From assembly GCA_018398815.1 (NCBI GenBank), contig CM031601.1, positions 36,308,009 to 36,372,008 of the forward strand: DNA of 64,000 bases. The letters run 5' to 3'. The translations under genes were made by a program, and so were the position numbers. The notes beneath the pieces are model-generated. The model did no database searches. It had not been told where the DNA came from and worked only from the letters and a program-made list of their open reading frames with translations. Shown here one piece after another: positions 13,080-26,130 of the stretch. Each line of letters begins with the position of its first letter. The first letter of the stretch is position 1. This DNA is from Conus ventricosus. Taxonomy: Eukaryota > Mollusca > Gastropoda > Neogastropoda > Conidae.

Positions 13080-13800
13080 TCGTATGTCTCAGGCATTGCA
13101 GTCGTGGGACCATGATCCCGATCCTTCTCGGACATTGGTTACCAGCATCGTGCCCCAATGGCACTCCCAGTCCTGCTGGCTCCAGGGAGTTCCCATCACA
13201 CCCCCTCCACCCACAGAGGACCGTTCACTGATGCGTAGATTAATACCCCCTATCCGGGTGGGGAGCCCCCCACGTCAGCTCCTCTGAGCGGCGTCCTGGG
13301 CAATGGTCCCTGGGAGATGGGATCCCAGGCATATTAACGTGAGCAGGAAGCCTTGTGTATCAATGCCCTCGAGTGTTTCTTCCTTTCCAGAATGGGAAAA
13401 CATGGTTCACCTCCACACCGACAACACGACTGTGTGTGTTATGTCAACAAGCAAGGGGTGCGCGTACCTCACTCCCTGTCCCTGAGGTCTGTAACGCATC
13501 ACCTTTGGTGCGAGACACAATCAATCCGGATCACGCCAAGCACGTTCCCGGGAAGAACAACATCTCGCGGACTCCCTCAGCAGGGTCCGCACATGGTCCA
13601 TCCCTCAGAAATGGCCTCTCGTCCCTTCAATCCTGGAACCTCTAAGGACATGTATGGTTCAAAACCACAGGTAGACCAGCTTTCGCGCACCACTGGTTCA
13701 ACCACCGTCCTCCGCTGTATTCTCCCCCAGTTCCGGATCCGGCTGCGTGGGCTGTGGACAGCCCTTACCATCCCATGGTCCTGACTGAACGGGGCCTATC
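13080..13800 (+). pseudogene. DIRS RNase H domain, frameshifted
   Basis: The frame near 13,403-13,440 gives VHLHTDNTTVCVMSTSKG, corresponding to the conserved HTDNTTVVAYINKQGG block of DIRS RNase H. It continues in another frame as CYVNKQGVRVPHS. Upstream, the GWGA and PGQWS-type blocks (about 13,255-13,320) are scattered over frames. Downstream text (13,640-13,790) matches the stretch ending in PDPAAWAVD before the recombinase. Order and spacing agree with DIRS. Confidence 0.7.
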
Positions 13801-13871
13801 CTGTCCCCCCGATCCCCATTCTGGGAAAAGTTCTCTCCGCAAAGCAAGGGAAGACGCAGCAACGCTTATTC

Positions 13872-15240
13872 TTGTGGCTCCAAACGCAGGCACGGCCCAA
13901 GCTTGTTGTACACAAGAACTGTTCCACCTTACTCAGGCGCGGTTGCCTCGCGATCCGCTCTCCAATAAAGGCAAATTCCCTGCGTTCTAGCCACGTCATG
14001 TCATACCACCCAGCAATCCAAAACGTGCTGCATCTTCAGGCGCCTGCTACTGTGGCGGGACGCCAGTCTGCACGTGGCGACCTTCCCCAGCGGAAAACGG
14101 CTTTGTTTAACATCCCCATGTCATGCACCCAAAGTGTCCTGACAGATTCCACTGGAATGGCTGGCTCTCTTGTGCTCCTACCACGCATAATCACCTCATA
14201 CTCTGTTCACAAAGCCAATTGTCGAACTACCTATCTTTTCTTTCATCAGAGACAAAACTTTCAGACTCCTCTGTTAAGGGTTCAAGATGGCTATTTCCAC
14301 CACTATCCGCCATTAGGGGGCCCCACCTTCGTGGACTACCCCTTTCTGCGTGATCTGGTCAAGGATCAGCCAAGCAGGAGGCCCGAACCCCCTGCCGTAC
14401 CCCCGGCGTGGGATATTTTCTTAGTCCTCCTCCTCGCTCAGGCTCCCCCCTTACTGCCCATCCGGGAAGTGTTTTCTCTGAATTCCTTTCCTTCAAGTGA
14501 CAGCCATTCACGTTCCCTGCCTCAGGGAGTGCGCTGCAAGTGAAGTCCACGCCCATATTTGCCTGTGCTGGTGACGTCGCCTCCGAAAAACACGGAATGG
14601 CTCGATATCTCTTCGTCCTCCTCCCATAATTTTGGCGAACAACCATTTTGCCAGGTTCTCCTTCCCCGACTATCTCCATTCTTTCCTCTCACTTCTATCT
14701 CCGCTCCCAGACGACGAGAACGCGCACTCTCCTGTCCTGCGGTGGCGCGCTCTGCGGGAGAGTATAGGAAACGCAACTAAATTTTCACGCTCCAGCAGCG
14801 CCACCGTTTTCTCTCTTACAACTAATGTTATATAAGGAGTGACTACGAGTTGCTCTTCAATCTCTCTGTATTAGCTGAGAGAATACATATAAAGCTGGCG
14901 TAACTGCGAGACCTGAAGGGGAATTGGTCAGTTTTCTCACCAAGGACCAGTCATGTGATTAGGGCAAGGGCCGTCTTCGCTGCAGTAAGCTCATAATGCC
15001 AGGCATTCAGAGATGTGTTAGATGCCCATATTGTCCGATCCCCTGGCACCTTCATGGGGGTTCCAATCTATCTACCTGCGCGACGTTACTCGACTGCGCG
15101 ATATGGGTCTAGGGGCAATCGCATCAGCTGTTGTGGCCCAACACTCCAATCTCCACCACACGCTCCGGCACTTCTCGCTCCACCAGTCGGTAAACCAGGT
15201 GAAGCCCTCCTTCCAGGTAGTGGGGACACTGCATTAAGTG
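13872..15240 (+). pseudogene. DIRS tyrosine recombinase, degraded
   Basis: The 223-residue open stretch at 13,872-14,543 contains DGYFHHYPPLGGPTFVDYPF and LRDLVKDQPSRRPEPPAVP, followed by WDIFLVLLLAQAPPLLPIRE. This is the arrangement at the start of the DIRS recombinase catalytic core. A distal piece (15,060-15,130) reads IYLRDVTRLRDMG and VVAQH, like the C-terminal block of the family. Catalytic Arg, His and Tyr residues cannot be assigned because of frameshifts. The recombinase would act on circular element DNA. Confidence 0.65.
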
Positions 15241-15262
15241 ATATCACGTTAGTAGAATGTGT

Positions 15263-15575
15263 ATAAAAAGGAAATTTTTTATACTAAAATTACGTATTAA
15301 TCAACATCATACCTTGAGGCTCACGCAGACGGCCTCCCTACTCCCCCACGCCAACCTGGTTCCATCAGGAGTTCTCAGACAGGGTTTGATATACTCGAAA
15401 AGAGGAAGATACAGAGATGTCGCAAGTGTCAACTCGGCCCTTCAAGGGGTTTTGTTGTCCGAACTGACTTTATTAATACGAGGCAGGGATGCAAATGCAG
15501 CGCATATTCATTAGTGATCCACGGTAAGTATGTTAGAGTTACGACGTAATTTTAGAATAAAAAATTTCCTTTTAT
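15263..15575. repeat. inverted repeat pair: DIRS internal complementary region
   Basis: The arm at 15,263-15,296 (ATAAAAAGGAAATTTTTTAT and following) is the near-perfect inverse of 15,544-15,575 at the right tip of the element. About 30 of 33 positions match. In DIRS elements a segment near the right end is complementary to the terminal repeats and templates circle closure. Confidence 0.65.
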
Positions 15576-16034
15576 TCACCCCAACAAACATAGTCACAAA
15601 TAAGCGAGAATACAACACACACAGACATACAAATACACAATTATGCATATCAACACACACAACATACACAAAGTCACAAATAATCATTTATAACGCACAC
15701 GTCACCCATAATATAAATAACATAACCAACACACATACCTTTTTGTGTCCTCACGTTTTTCCCCCACCCCTGCCTCTCTACAAAGTCCACTGAGTATCGG
15801 TCCGAATCGTTGCCCCAAAACCGGGCTGTTCTTAAATAGAAGTCTTTCAACCGCCGACACCTATAGCACACACCCACCCCCAAAAGTCAATGACACAGAG
15901 CTAACCACACTGTTCACATTGGCGTTTAGGAAGTCGATGACAGTTAGAACACAATCCCGTCGAACTAGGCGTAATTATCGTTGAAGTTCCCGGACAGGGG
16001 GTAATACTATCCAGTGAAGAACGCCCCTCACACC

Positions 16035-19000
16035 TCCCTCTCCGGGGGTTGCGACCTTTTTCTGTGGTCGGATGTCTTGCGTGAGTCCCGAGAGTCCTTA
16101 GGCTTTGCAGGCGGGGCAGTCAAACATTAGGATAGGCTGGGTTTTTTTTAAAACTGCACTAGGTCCGAAAAGCCGAGATGCAGTCTGGCCAAAGCATAAC
16201 GAGGTAAGGAGTAGATGCCCCTGGTAGGGCTTCCATTTCAGATAGCAAAGGTGAGAACTGACTAAGATAACGCCGCCTTTACTCCTGTGTTCCTATGTTT
16301 CTGCCTTCTTATTTTGGCCCAATTCTATCTTCGTGTACTCCCTTCAATCATACTTTTCCACACTCCTTATGCTCTGCTGTGGTCTCCATAAGATCTCGCC
16401 GTGTTTTTGCGTGCAGTGCGACCTGTGTCGGAATGGGGAATGAGGATCCACCAGTTGATAGAGAGAGCCAGTCTCTCTCAAACCCAACAAATTGTCTCTA
16501 ACCCACACCTAGACATGAAGTACACTTTGGCCCGGTGTACTAATCGCACGCCTTCTTGGTCTGTGTCAATTGACAGACAGTTCCCCTGCTGGCCAATGTT
16601 AAAACCCCAGCAGTGCTCACATTCTCGTCCCACGGTAGATTAGCATGAACATGGGGGGATAGGGTAGTAGTTTCTGTTTGTCGTATATCTCTCCCGAACC
16701 TGGAATGTGTCCAGACATTGGTGAACAGGCCGCTGGCCCCATAGTTTTGAACTCCAAGGTGGGTGGTTACGGGAAGAAGAAACATACTAAACTAAACAAG
16801 GCTTTAACAAAAAACCTCCCCCCCAAAAAGAAGATAAAAGCAGCATCCCCTGTTTCCTTGATGTCCCAGTTATTCTGACACAGTCGATTCATAAACAGAG
16901 GTACCGACAGAAGACAATGTAATCAGGCTTCCTGCTCGTGATGTGAAGTGGACTTGAGATCGGACAGAACCCCATTCATCTCTGACCCTTAAGCAATCCC
17001 AAAAGGGCTTTCAAGGGTAAAGCACAGGTGACCCACGGACCATCAAGAGGTTGAGAAATGGCTCCTTACAAATACAATGTAAATCACAGAAACACAATCT
17101 GACAGACATCATAAGCGGAAACTAAACTAGTGGACAAGGGAGATCAGGGTAACTCCCCACAACAGTTAAATTCATCGAAAGGTAGGCGTGATTCGCAGCC
17201 CGTGAAATGATCCTGAGTACCCAGAGGCCGAAATCAAAACGAATCTGGCCTCCAGGTTGTGACGGATGGTTCGCCATGGTGACATTCAAGAAGGAGGCAG
17301 AAAATAGTTGCCACCAACACCCTCTATCCCTGACATTCTGCAACCCTGTGCTGCCTCCCGGATCCAACAAGTTGGCTACCTGAATGTCCGGGATCATTAA
17401 TATGTTCCATCCCCGTGTGAGTGGCAACAGGTGCCAGACGTATGGCCAAGTCAGGACCGCAGTTTCAGGGGCCAGAGGCATGCGGTGTTTGCTGCAAGCA
17501 ACCCATGATTGGCTGTGTCAAGATCCGCACATTGTGCTAGACCATGTGTCCGTTGGCGACGCATTACCTCCTCATCAAGAAATGACCTCTTTGGGATTCA
17601 GTAAAGCCGCAATTCAAGAGTAAAAACTGAAAAGAAAAACTCTTTTTGAGCCCGCAATCATGTTGTGGGCAGAGCATACTCCGACAGCCTCTTCCTATGC
17701 AATCGTCTGTTAAGGAAAGATCCCTACAGTTTCCACATCGATCTGAAGCTGCTGTCATACTGATGACTTTATGTTTTCGAAGACACTGCAATAACGAACT
17801 GTCAACACTGGTGGAAGCATGTCCACCACCGGGTCTCCCAACCCAAAATGACTGCCGGCCTGTGGAGTCAAAAAATCCGCTAACCTAACCCCCACATACT
17901 GCCCATCAGTCCTACAACATCATCTGGCTGAGCAATTAAAAAACCATCAATCCCCCCCTAGAACTCCACTGTCCAGTGCCCGTGCGGCAAGGATTCAACG
18001 CCGTGTGGATATGAGGAAGAAGCCTCCACCTCTCACAAAACCAGACCTTCAACACACCTGTTGTTAAGTCTGCCAGCAGGTCTTGAATACCATAACAGAC
18101 CGTGAAACAAACCACAATTCACTCCCATTGGGACGCAGATGTATGATGAGTAGATGACCTGATCTCTCTCCTTTTTCGCACCTCTGAAACCATGGATAGA
18201 ATCAAAAATTCCATTGGGAATATCCTGTGACTCAAGTTCCAACTTCCTATGAGCTGTCAGCTTTAATGCCAAAACTAGAAAAACCATCCCCGTCGTGGCT
18301 CATCAGGAAACTCAAATTCAAAGCCAGAAGACCTTACTCTTTCTGGCTTTAATATCTTTACTAAAACCTGCCAAACCGATCCACGTAGGTAACAGTCGTG
18401 CGTTGTGCCGCCTTCTCCTACAAAAAACTTAGTTGTATAGTCCCTGTCGCACAGCTAACTCCCATCAGCAGAAGTCTGCGAGAGTCAACCTCCCACAAAC
18501 TTGACAGAAACTGTATCCCAATATCTTCCACCTTCTGACCGGGATTGTCGTCAGGACCTTGTCATTCTTGATAAGGGGAACGTCCTCGACCTTTTTGCTG
18601 TTGGGACTGGTAGACTTAACGTTCACAAACCTCTTGGTAGTGTCAGTACGACATCCATAGGTCTGCCTAATAGAGGAGACCATTCGTTATAATGATTTGT
18701 GTTGTCTGAACGCCGGATCTTGCAACATACCCTCCAACAGCTTCCACAGGTACACATACGTGTTTAGAATTGTCGGTTATATAGTACTCCTCTCTTGTTC
18801 AAGGACTAATGAGTGGACTTACCATGACTAACTCCCGGAAGAGACCATTTCCCTGACCTTCTACAACCTGTAAAAACAGAACAAGTCTCTGTTCTCACAA
18901 CATCTAAAATATCAGAAGCAAACTGGGATCTATTTGCAGCCTCTATTACTCATGAATTCCAGGACCACAGATTTCTTCATAGACCGGACCCAGCAGAATC

Positions 19001-22000
19001 ACTGACATAGACACTTTGATCAAGAGCTGCTAAAGGCTTGTTATTCCCCAGTGTCATCCGATAAACTATCAAATTCCAAAAACACCCCTGTTTCGATTCA
19101 TAATGCCACCAAATTTCCAAAGTTAGAAAACTGGCACTCAGCGCAGGTAACCCAACGACCTAGCGGTTCCCAACTCTCAGAGCCAAACAGAAACTCCGTT
19201 GCTAAATCAAGACAAGCCACATTTAAAATCAGTAAACGTCGTGTCCTGATAAGCTTCTGCTCCAGCTGACATCAAAAACTTCCAAAAAAAAGTGTTGTAA
19301 CATCATTAATAAAATCCAAAGGGAAGAACACACCTGTCCCACCTGTGAACCATCTCAAGGTTCGGAATCTTTAATAACATAGAAAAACAGTTGCCTAAAC
19401 TGCTTGCTTCAAACCATTGAAAAGAATTCCACCTCTTCAAAAAAAATCATCCACTTTTGCGTCAAAAAACAAAGCCCGAAAAGAAAAATCACCCTGCAAC
19501 TTTCGTCAACACTAGGAATACTACAATCTTCCTTTCACGTAAAACGATCTGGAAATCTGCCCTTGACACAACCATTGCCACAGCGATTCCTCTCCAGGAC
19601 TAGATGAAAACCATTATCGAACTCTAGAACATTCATCCGCCAAATAGTCAGAACATTCCTGCTACAGGTAAACAACATGTGTGGCCTAAAGACGGTTTCT
19701 TTCCACCTTCTTGGGCGGAAAGCCCTCATTATTCCAATTCCCAAACCTTGAAAAGATCCTTTCTAACCCATCAAACTACCGTCTCATAGCTTTGACCCAG
19801 CTGTGTTTGTAAATTGGATGGAAAAAATGTCAATGCTAGGCTCAAGTGGAAACTCGAAACCGATGCCTTTGGCGAAAGAACAGTGAGGTTTTCCGCAAAC
19901 ATCGGGTCTACAGTTGATCCATTAGATTCGTCAGTAATCTACACTTCGTAAATCCGCATTTTTGAACAGACAGCATGCAGTGGCAATTATTATTCGACTT
20001 ATAGAAGGCCTACGATCCCAACCTGGAAGTCTGGTATACTTCATGATCACCACGATCTTGGTTTTACGAGGACATCTTCCGCATATTAATTCAAAATTAT
20101 TGTTGGCATAACGACAGTTTCAGGTCCCTGTTGGCACCACTCTCTCTGTGTTCCAGAGCAGTAGTTAAGGGTGTACCACATGGAAGCATACTGTCTATCC
20201 TTCCCACTTTAGAATTAAAAAACAAAACATTGATCAATCAGAATCAGCATGGATCAGACTGCTCATTGTTATGAGTATGGATTTTGCTGACTACGGCAAC
20301 GGCAAGCCTGTACCCTAGTGACCAGCGCAGCTCCAGCTTTGCGTAGATAAAACCATCGGAGGGCGTATGAAAAACGGTTTCACTTTTTCTCCAACAAAGA
20401 CGCAGTTTTATTCACATCCATACATATCCGTCAGTTTTTTTACTCCAGATCCTGAACTTCAAGTAGGAAATCCTCCCATTCCAGCTGTTTAAAGTAGTCC
20501 AAAAATCTGGAGGATCCATATATGACGTCAGAAAACTTAGATAATTCACAGTCCACATCAAACGACCTCAAAACGTGTTACTTGCCAGAAAGCACTGATA
20601 TATTGCGGGTTCGTAGCGCACACTCGACTTGGGCGCTGATAAGAAAACTTTGCTGCCCACAACGAGAAGCTTGGTCCCTTTTCCAACTGGAACTACTGTT
20701 ATTTCAGTCTACGGCTCCGTCAAGATCGTCATACCACAAACTCTGGAACCCAATCCACCATCAGGGCTTCGTCTCAGTCTTGAGGCGTTCCCGCACCACC
20801 GCCTTGATTGTACAGCCTGTACGCAGAGGCCAGTGAACCTTCGCACTTTCCAACCGCAGGCTGAAACTTTCTTTGAATAATTAATCCGACTTGTTCTCAG
20901 AACCAAAAAACCCTGCCTAAGACTGTAGTCTTTGACCCTCCGTTCGTAAAGTAAGTTATGAAAACAACCCGAAATTGTATTCCTCCGATTGGTCAACGTA
21001 TGCATGCCACACGTCAGAATGCCAGGTAAAGACCTGTGAGTAGTATCGCGATATTTCCAAGTTTTCCTGATCAACCTCCATGGCCCTTTTTCACACCAGA
21101 GATTCGTAAGCGAACTTGCAGCTTTTCGCGTGCAAAGAGTCTACCAGCTCATCTTTCGTACAAGCATTGTATGCTTAGCTCTTTTTCCAAAAATCCCACC
21201 TATCAAAAGTTTTCACTGACGGTTCCAAGTCTGAGGATGGAGTGGCCTGTGCAGCCGACTGCCCTGGGCTCCTCACAGAAACTGTTGAACATATACCAAA
21301 CAGATGCTTCTGTCAATTCTGCATGAACTTACTGGCTCAAGTACTGCTATGAATATAAACTCCCATTCATCGAAGAGGGACATTCAGTTCTTTCGGATTA
21401 CGCAGTCAAGCTTTGGAGGCCATAGTCTGGGCCGCAACCTTCAGCATCCATGAGCTTATATTAAATATTTGGAATTTTTCATTTTAGAGGCAAGATTAAG
21501 GCGACGTTCCAACATTACTCTGCTTGGTGGTTCCTTGCCATGTTGGCATCGGCTGGAACTAAATTGATGATCGTTTATCCCAGAACTCCAAAAGATAGAA
21601 ACTGTCAACACTTATAACCCCTGCTCAGATGTGAAAACCAAATAACGTTATGTGAGAGACCTCATGCCATGAGGATTGGAACACACAGAACGAATAACAA
21701 ACTCTTTCAGAACCGGTCCAATACCTTAAAGACTTCCTCCCATCTACGTCGGGTTGGTCGTAAAGAGGAAACGGTATTCTGTGACGGGCTGCACAACCGG
21801 CCATTCGAATTTAACCCGTACTTACCTTTTAAAGATGAAGAAGCACCGTGGTTGCAATCCATTTCATGCTCCTACTCACAATGACACATGTTCATTTAGA
21901 TTGTTGGGACTTGCACGATGTTAGACACAAACACTTTACAGCGTATCATGAAATCCTGTTCAGGAGAGGATGACCCGCCTGAAAGTTGATCCTTGAGTTT

Positions 22001-22253
22001 TGAGAGAGATACAATTTTTCATCTGATTAATGATTTTTAATTACGAGAAAGAATTTAAACAAATTTTCTGTGCGTTAGTAGACGATGTCATTTCAACGAG
22101 ATGGAGTGAAAGTTTGGAATAATTTTTTTATTTTTTTTATTTCCATGACTGGTGAGTTGATTTTTAAACGTGGTGAAAGGCCCTGATGTGGCCCTCTAGC
22201 GTCGGGGCTTTTGGTTGCAATAAGCAATATTCTCTCTCTCTCTCTCTCTCACT
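16035..22253 (+). mobile_element. I-like LINE copy A, full-length but badly degraded
   Basis: Begins with CCGGGGGTTGCGACC and ends with GGGGCTTTTGGTTGCAATAAGCAATAT followed by TC repeats. CCTCACACC flanks both ends (16,026-16,034 and 22,254-22,262), a 9-bp target-site duplication inside the left LTR. It is colinear with copy C over its whole length: leader, ORF1 (about 16,780-18,150), endonuclease (about 18,200-18,800), reverse transcriptase (about 19,400-20,500) and RNase H (about 21,000-21,600). Single-base indels every few tens of bases break every frame. The tail is TC-rich rather than TTATC repeats. Confidence 0.85.
22231..22250. repeat. TC microsatellite at the tail of LINE A
   Basis: Ten TC units stand where other copies of this LINE have TTATC repeats. 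Either the tail mutated and expanded or the bases were miscalled. Confidence 0.9.
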
Positions 22254-23799
22254 CCTCACACCCAGGCGCTCAATAGCGAAAGCCTCTGGTGAGCCCCCGG
22301 GAGTAGAGAAAAGAAAGGGAAGGAACGGACAAAAGAAGGTACTAGAACCGCGCCCCCCCGTCAGTTAGGTTTGAAATATGCTGCTAAATCCAAACAGCCA
22401 CACGCAGACGGGGCCGGGGTAGGTGTTAGGCTGAATGCATGAAGTAGCGACCAGCTTAACAGCCCATATCGTAAAACCTAAAACAAGCCAAATGAGGAAT
22501 AGTTATCACTAAAGGTCTTCTCACACGAATGCAGGTCAAAAAAAAAAAATGACATGAAATAACACGTTATAAGAAAAGAAATATTTAAAATCTCCATCCC
22601 TTCACTCCACGAATCATGTTATCACACCACATTTCCCTCCCATAGGAATTGACAATCAGAGTACAGCAAACATAGTCTTTACAAAAACAAAATTTTTTCA
22701 CCATTATAGTACAGAAAAATCCTAATTTAATGCACTATTATCCTCGGCATTTACTTAACATTTCCAATAACACACTTCTCCACCACGCATCCAAACTACT
22801 AATCGTGCGTACGCACTCTCTCAAACAACAACACGACTGTATCCCCATGCACACACAAACAACGGTGGCCGAAGAATACGAGACCTGGCGATAGAGACAG
22901 GGCGGTACGATTGAGACCAAGCAAGACCCGCAACCCTAAATCACCAGGTTCCTCCCCCCAACACCCACCAACTACCGCATCACCAGATTCATAGGAAATG
23001 AGAGATGAAATTTGGAATATTTAAATTTTTGAATGTCCAGGTTAAAGAATGCGAATTAACCATAGAGAAAAGAGGTCTCACACAATATTTTCTTTTATAT
23101 TTTTGAAACCAAAAGGAAATTGTGCAAAAGAGTATACGAATTATGCAGAGCTAACAAAAAAAACAAACAAACCACGGAGAACTGTTGCTTACCACTACCC
23201 TAGGAGTTGACCCAAGAAAGTGGCGGTCAAGCGACTCTCTGCCCACTTCCAGTTCGAGAGGACCACAGATCAGAATGCGGAAAAACCGGCACTACGTCCC
23301 TCCCCTACAGGCCGACTGCATGAATGAAGTTACCGACCGTGAACATCGGGCGATGTGTATAGACCCATAAACCGGATCGGTGCGTCTGCCCAGGTGACAA
23401 CAACCGCTCAACGAGTGAGAAGAGAAAACCGCCTAACCGGATGGCAGCCAACCAAGCCACCTCTACGTCACAGAGTTAGAATAAACTCATGCATAAGAGG
23501 AATGCAAGCATGGCACGTGCGGCAGGTAAAAAGACAGGTGAGAGTGCCGATAGAGACAGCCAGTTCAATAAGAAAGGTACCAGCCACGCGATCCTTGAAC
23601 CTGTCAGGAAGACTTTCAACGGAACAGTGAAATTCTGATAGATAGAGCGAAGTAACCAAACCAGAGCAGAACGGACAAAAATGTGCAAACACACCACAAG
23701 CCACATTAAGGACAGTTACACGACGACAACAACAACAACAATATAAAAAAGAATAAAACTACCACCCTAGATGGCCGATCGTCATCGGCCTACTTGACA

Positions 23800-23812
23800 A
23801 ACCCCCATTCTC
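23800..23812 (-). promoter_or_regulatory. polypurine tract of the gypsy element
   Basis: Read on the minus strand this is GAATGGGGGTT placed directly before TGTCAAG, the start of the 3' LTR. A purine run in this place primes plus-strand DNA synthesis in LTR retroelements. Confidence 0.6.
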
Positions 23813-24162
23813 AAAGCATCTGTTTCTCTGATATACGAGGTGCATCTTTGAACCTTGTGACGCATGGGCAAATTCAAAACAATGGTGACCGAACCCAACC
23901 CCTCTGAGATCGACAGAGATACGATGAATCCAAGACAAACATACCACGATAGAATTATACAGGGAAATACATAAGAGTACGACATTTATCTATCAATCAA
24001 ACAATCCTATCAGACACTGAAAGTAGCAATCCTAGCGCCAGGTGGTGATTCACCACTGTTAAACTGTCACTACCCTGGTAACACAGACCAAAGGGACAAA
24101 AAACCCTGTTGAGGGGAAGTGTCCCCTCTTTACTGATTTCCTCAATGTGCTGTACTACGAGC

Positions 24163-24800
24163 TCAGCTTAGATAGTCAGCACATCCGTATTGCTGGAACC
24201 CATGATATGGCGAAAAGTGAAAGCATGACTCTGCAGTTCCGACTGCCAAACCCAAGAGTCGATGACGACTGCCGATCCGGTCCAGGTATTGGTGAGGGAT
24301 GATGATCCGCTCTCCAGTACAAACTTCCGGCCGAACTTCATCTTGGGCACTGGATCCAGATCTCTGTCCCAAATCTGCCAGGAGAGCTACATCAACAGTA
24401 GGGGCATCTATAGTCCCTAAGCCGGGACCGCCTCTGGGTAATCGAGTCGCATAGACTACCACTACCAAAATTACTCTGTGACCGCGAGACCGGAATGGAG
24501 TAATAATAGGACCCACCAGGTCAAGCACCAAACCTTGTGAATGGCTCCCCCAAAACCCATGCACTGATCCTAGGGGAACATTCGACAGCGCCCCATAGGG
24601 CGATGTCCATTTGCCCAGACTATACGCAACAGCGGCAGTACTGCCTAAACCTAGATTTCAACCCCTCCAGAACAAGTCCATTACTAACCCGATAAACCCT
24701 CTCGAGAGTCCGCTATAGAGCCCATATGGCCAGCCATGGTGCAACAATGGCATCTGCATGGGAGAAACAGTGTGCCATCCTGAGAACAGACTCTCTCATT
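24163..24800 (-). pseudogene. gypsy integrase, zinc-binding region and catalytic core, frameshifted
   Basis: On the minus strand, the region at about 24,800-24,600 reads like the H2C2 zinc-binding segment (RESVLRMAH, then WALRTLERVYR, then FRQYCRCCV in pieces). The stretch 24,564-24,400 reads LVLDLVGPIITPFRSRGHR and ILVVVVYATRLPRG, the start of the catalytic core with the first Asp (DLVGP) and the VDYATRYPE block in mutated form. TIDAPTV follows. The second Asp and the Glu lie in a frame-broken part. The enzyme would insert element DNA with a 5-bp duplication, consistent with GGCAG here. Confidence 0.7.
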
Positions 24801-24881
24801 CCATTGGGTGACACAAACAGTCTTGTCCACACCGAATCGTGCCGTGTTGAAGACCCTAAAGAAGGAACCCCCTTGTTGAGC

Positions 24882-25514
24882 TTAAAATCTCACCTTGTGC
24901 TTGACGGCAGACTGAGCGGGAACGATCCACCAGTTTGTCGAAGGCGTTATGTGACATCCCCATACCCTGGCCTGAAGACGTGAACCATGGAGCATGATCT
25001 GCATCTCGCAAGAACCACGATCAGGAGCTCGGCAGAAAGAACAGGAACACAATTCCTGGTTTATGCCAGCCATAATGGCTTTTGCGCGCGTGGTAACACC
25101 CACACCTGCGGTACGTGTCAGAGAATCCTTAAGACAACAGACAGGACTTGCGTCCTTCAGTCAAAGGTGATGGTATACCCTAAAGAATGGAATACAGAGG
25201 TTGCGACACCTCGATGGCCATACTTCGCCACAAAGTAGGGGGTTTTAGATTTGACTTCTGAACGATGAAGGACGGGATGATTTAAAACCAGCCTCCAACC
25301 CGGCAGCCACAAACATAATATTTCTGCCCCGCATGCGTCTCAGGGAAACCAAATATACATGTCCACAAAGACGATGAGCTGCCCAATCCCCAGAGCAGTG
25401 GACCAAGTAATAACCAACAACATAAGAAACACTGACACTCTGTACCACCATAAGGCCGGATGGACCCCACGTTAAGCCGAGGCACTCGGAAAGCGGTGAC
25501 GGATATAGCCCCAA
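24882..25514 (-). pseudogene. gypsy region between gag and integrase; reverse transcriptase apparently missing
   Basis: The minus-strand frame contains GVTTRAKAIMAG, similar to the linker peptide found between protease and reverse transcriptase in several gypsy lineages. Less than 250 bp further the integrase zinc-binding segment begins. A gypsy reverse transcriptase plus RNase H needs roughly 1.5 kb, so these domains are deleted or lost in assembly. I could not identify a protease active site. Confidence 0.45.
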
Positions 25515-25878
25515 TGACTACCCGGCTGCTATTTAGGGCAATCTTTCCTAATTGCCATGACAGACTCACAAAGAAAACACAGTCGGGTATGCATGATGTC
25601 CCCGATTAACTGCCTGCCTTGTTCAGACAGCCGGCTAAGCAGTCCGTCTGGCGCCTTAACTGCCACTTAGTCCTGTGAGGATCTTCCTGTCCGTATCTGG
25701 GGCGATGCCCATAAGCTCACGTGCTATCAGCAACACCTTAGCAGTATGAATCGCAGCCTGCGAAATCCTATGGTGCTGTCTCTGCCAATACGGATCTCAA
25801 CTCTGGGGACACAGAGAATGTTAAGCAGATCGATGAGAATCAATCCTCAAAGCACCAGCTTAGCCAACGACCCAAAAA

Positions 25879-26130
25879 CTAGCGTAATGCGCAGCCTATC
25901 TTCCGAACTTGCACGCAGGCCTCGTCGTTATTCTTATTCATGGATCTAAACTTCCATCCGTGGTAGCAGAACTCTGGGGTAAGAAGTGAAACGTTTAGCA
26001 GAGCCAACTGCATATCTGCATAAACGAGACCTTCATTTAGAGTAAGCACATAACACACGTCCCTTGCAGCACCTGATAATCCAGAAAAAAGGTTGCATGG
26101 CCCTTTATGTTCCACGGACAATTGGTACAA
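25879..26130 (-). pseudogene. gypsy gag core fragment
   Basis: The minus-strand translation reads LSGAARDVCYVLTLNEGLVY, then ADMQLALLNVSLLTPEFCYH. This pattern of a Gly-Ala-Ala-Arg-Asp helix, a Tyr-Ala-x-Met segment and a Leu-Thr-Pro-Glu turn resembles the SCAN-like capsid core of gypsy gag proteins. It lies on the 5' side of the integrase on the same strand, as expected. Other gag pieces between 26,130 and 27,700 are in broken frames and cannot be named. Confidence 0.55.

Larger units (their letters stand above)
9737..15575 (+). mobile_element. DIRS-type (tyrosine recombinase) retrotransposon, inserted in the left LTR
   Basis: A 5.8-kb insertion breaking the LTR. Coding fragments appear in DIRS order: a proline-rich gag-like region, reverse transcriptase, RNase H, then a tyrosine recombinase. 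Inverted terminal repeats of about 19 bp are visible (TAACCGTGGCTCACTAAAG at 9,741 and its imperfect inverse at 15,509-15,527). A second inverted pair (15,263-15,296 and 15,544-15,575) resembles the internal complementary region used by DIRS elements to make circular DNA. No flanking duplication is evident, as expected for recombinase integration. Every coding domain is broken by frameshifts, so the copy is inactive as written. Confidence 0.8.
9604..23799 (-). repeat. left LTR (3' LTR of the gypsy element), in three pieces
   Basis: Pieces are 9,604-9,736, about 15,576-16,034 and about 22,254-23,799, about 2.14 kb in total. Each piece aligns in order with the right LTR: the CCGCAAGAGAACACAC block (9,690 and 27,875), the AC-rich block (15,590-16,030 and 27,930-28,390), and the block beginning CTGCTAAATCC (22,380 and 34,850). 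It ends TTGACA, after which similarity to the right copy stops. The first gap is the DIRS and the second is LINE A. Confidence 0.8.

Noticed and set aside
13796..14835. Minus-strand frames over the DIRS recombinase region (for example 14,359-14,776)
   Set aside because: They are the complement of recognisable + strand DIRS sequence and have no domain of their own.
22740..23980. Several 60-90 residue frames in the LTR pieces (also at 34,745-36,395 and 38,268-39,320)
   Set aside because: They lie in LTR sequence, differ in frame between the two LTRs, and match no retroelement protein.
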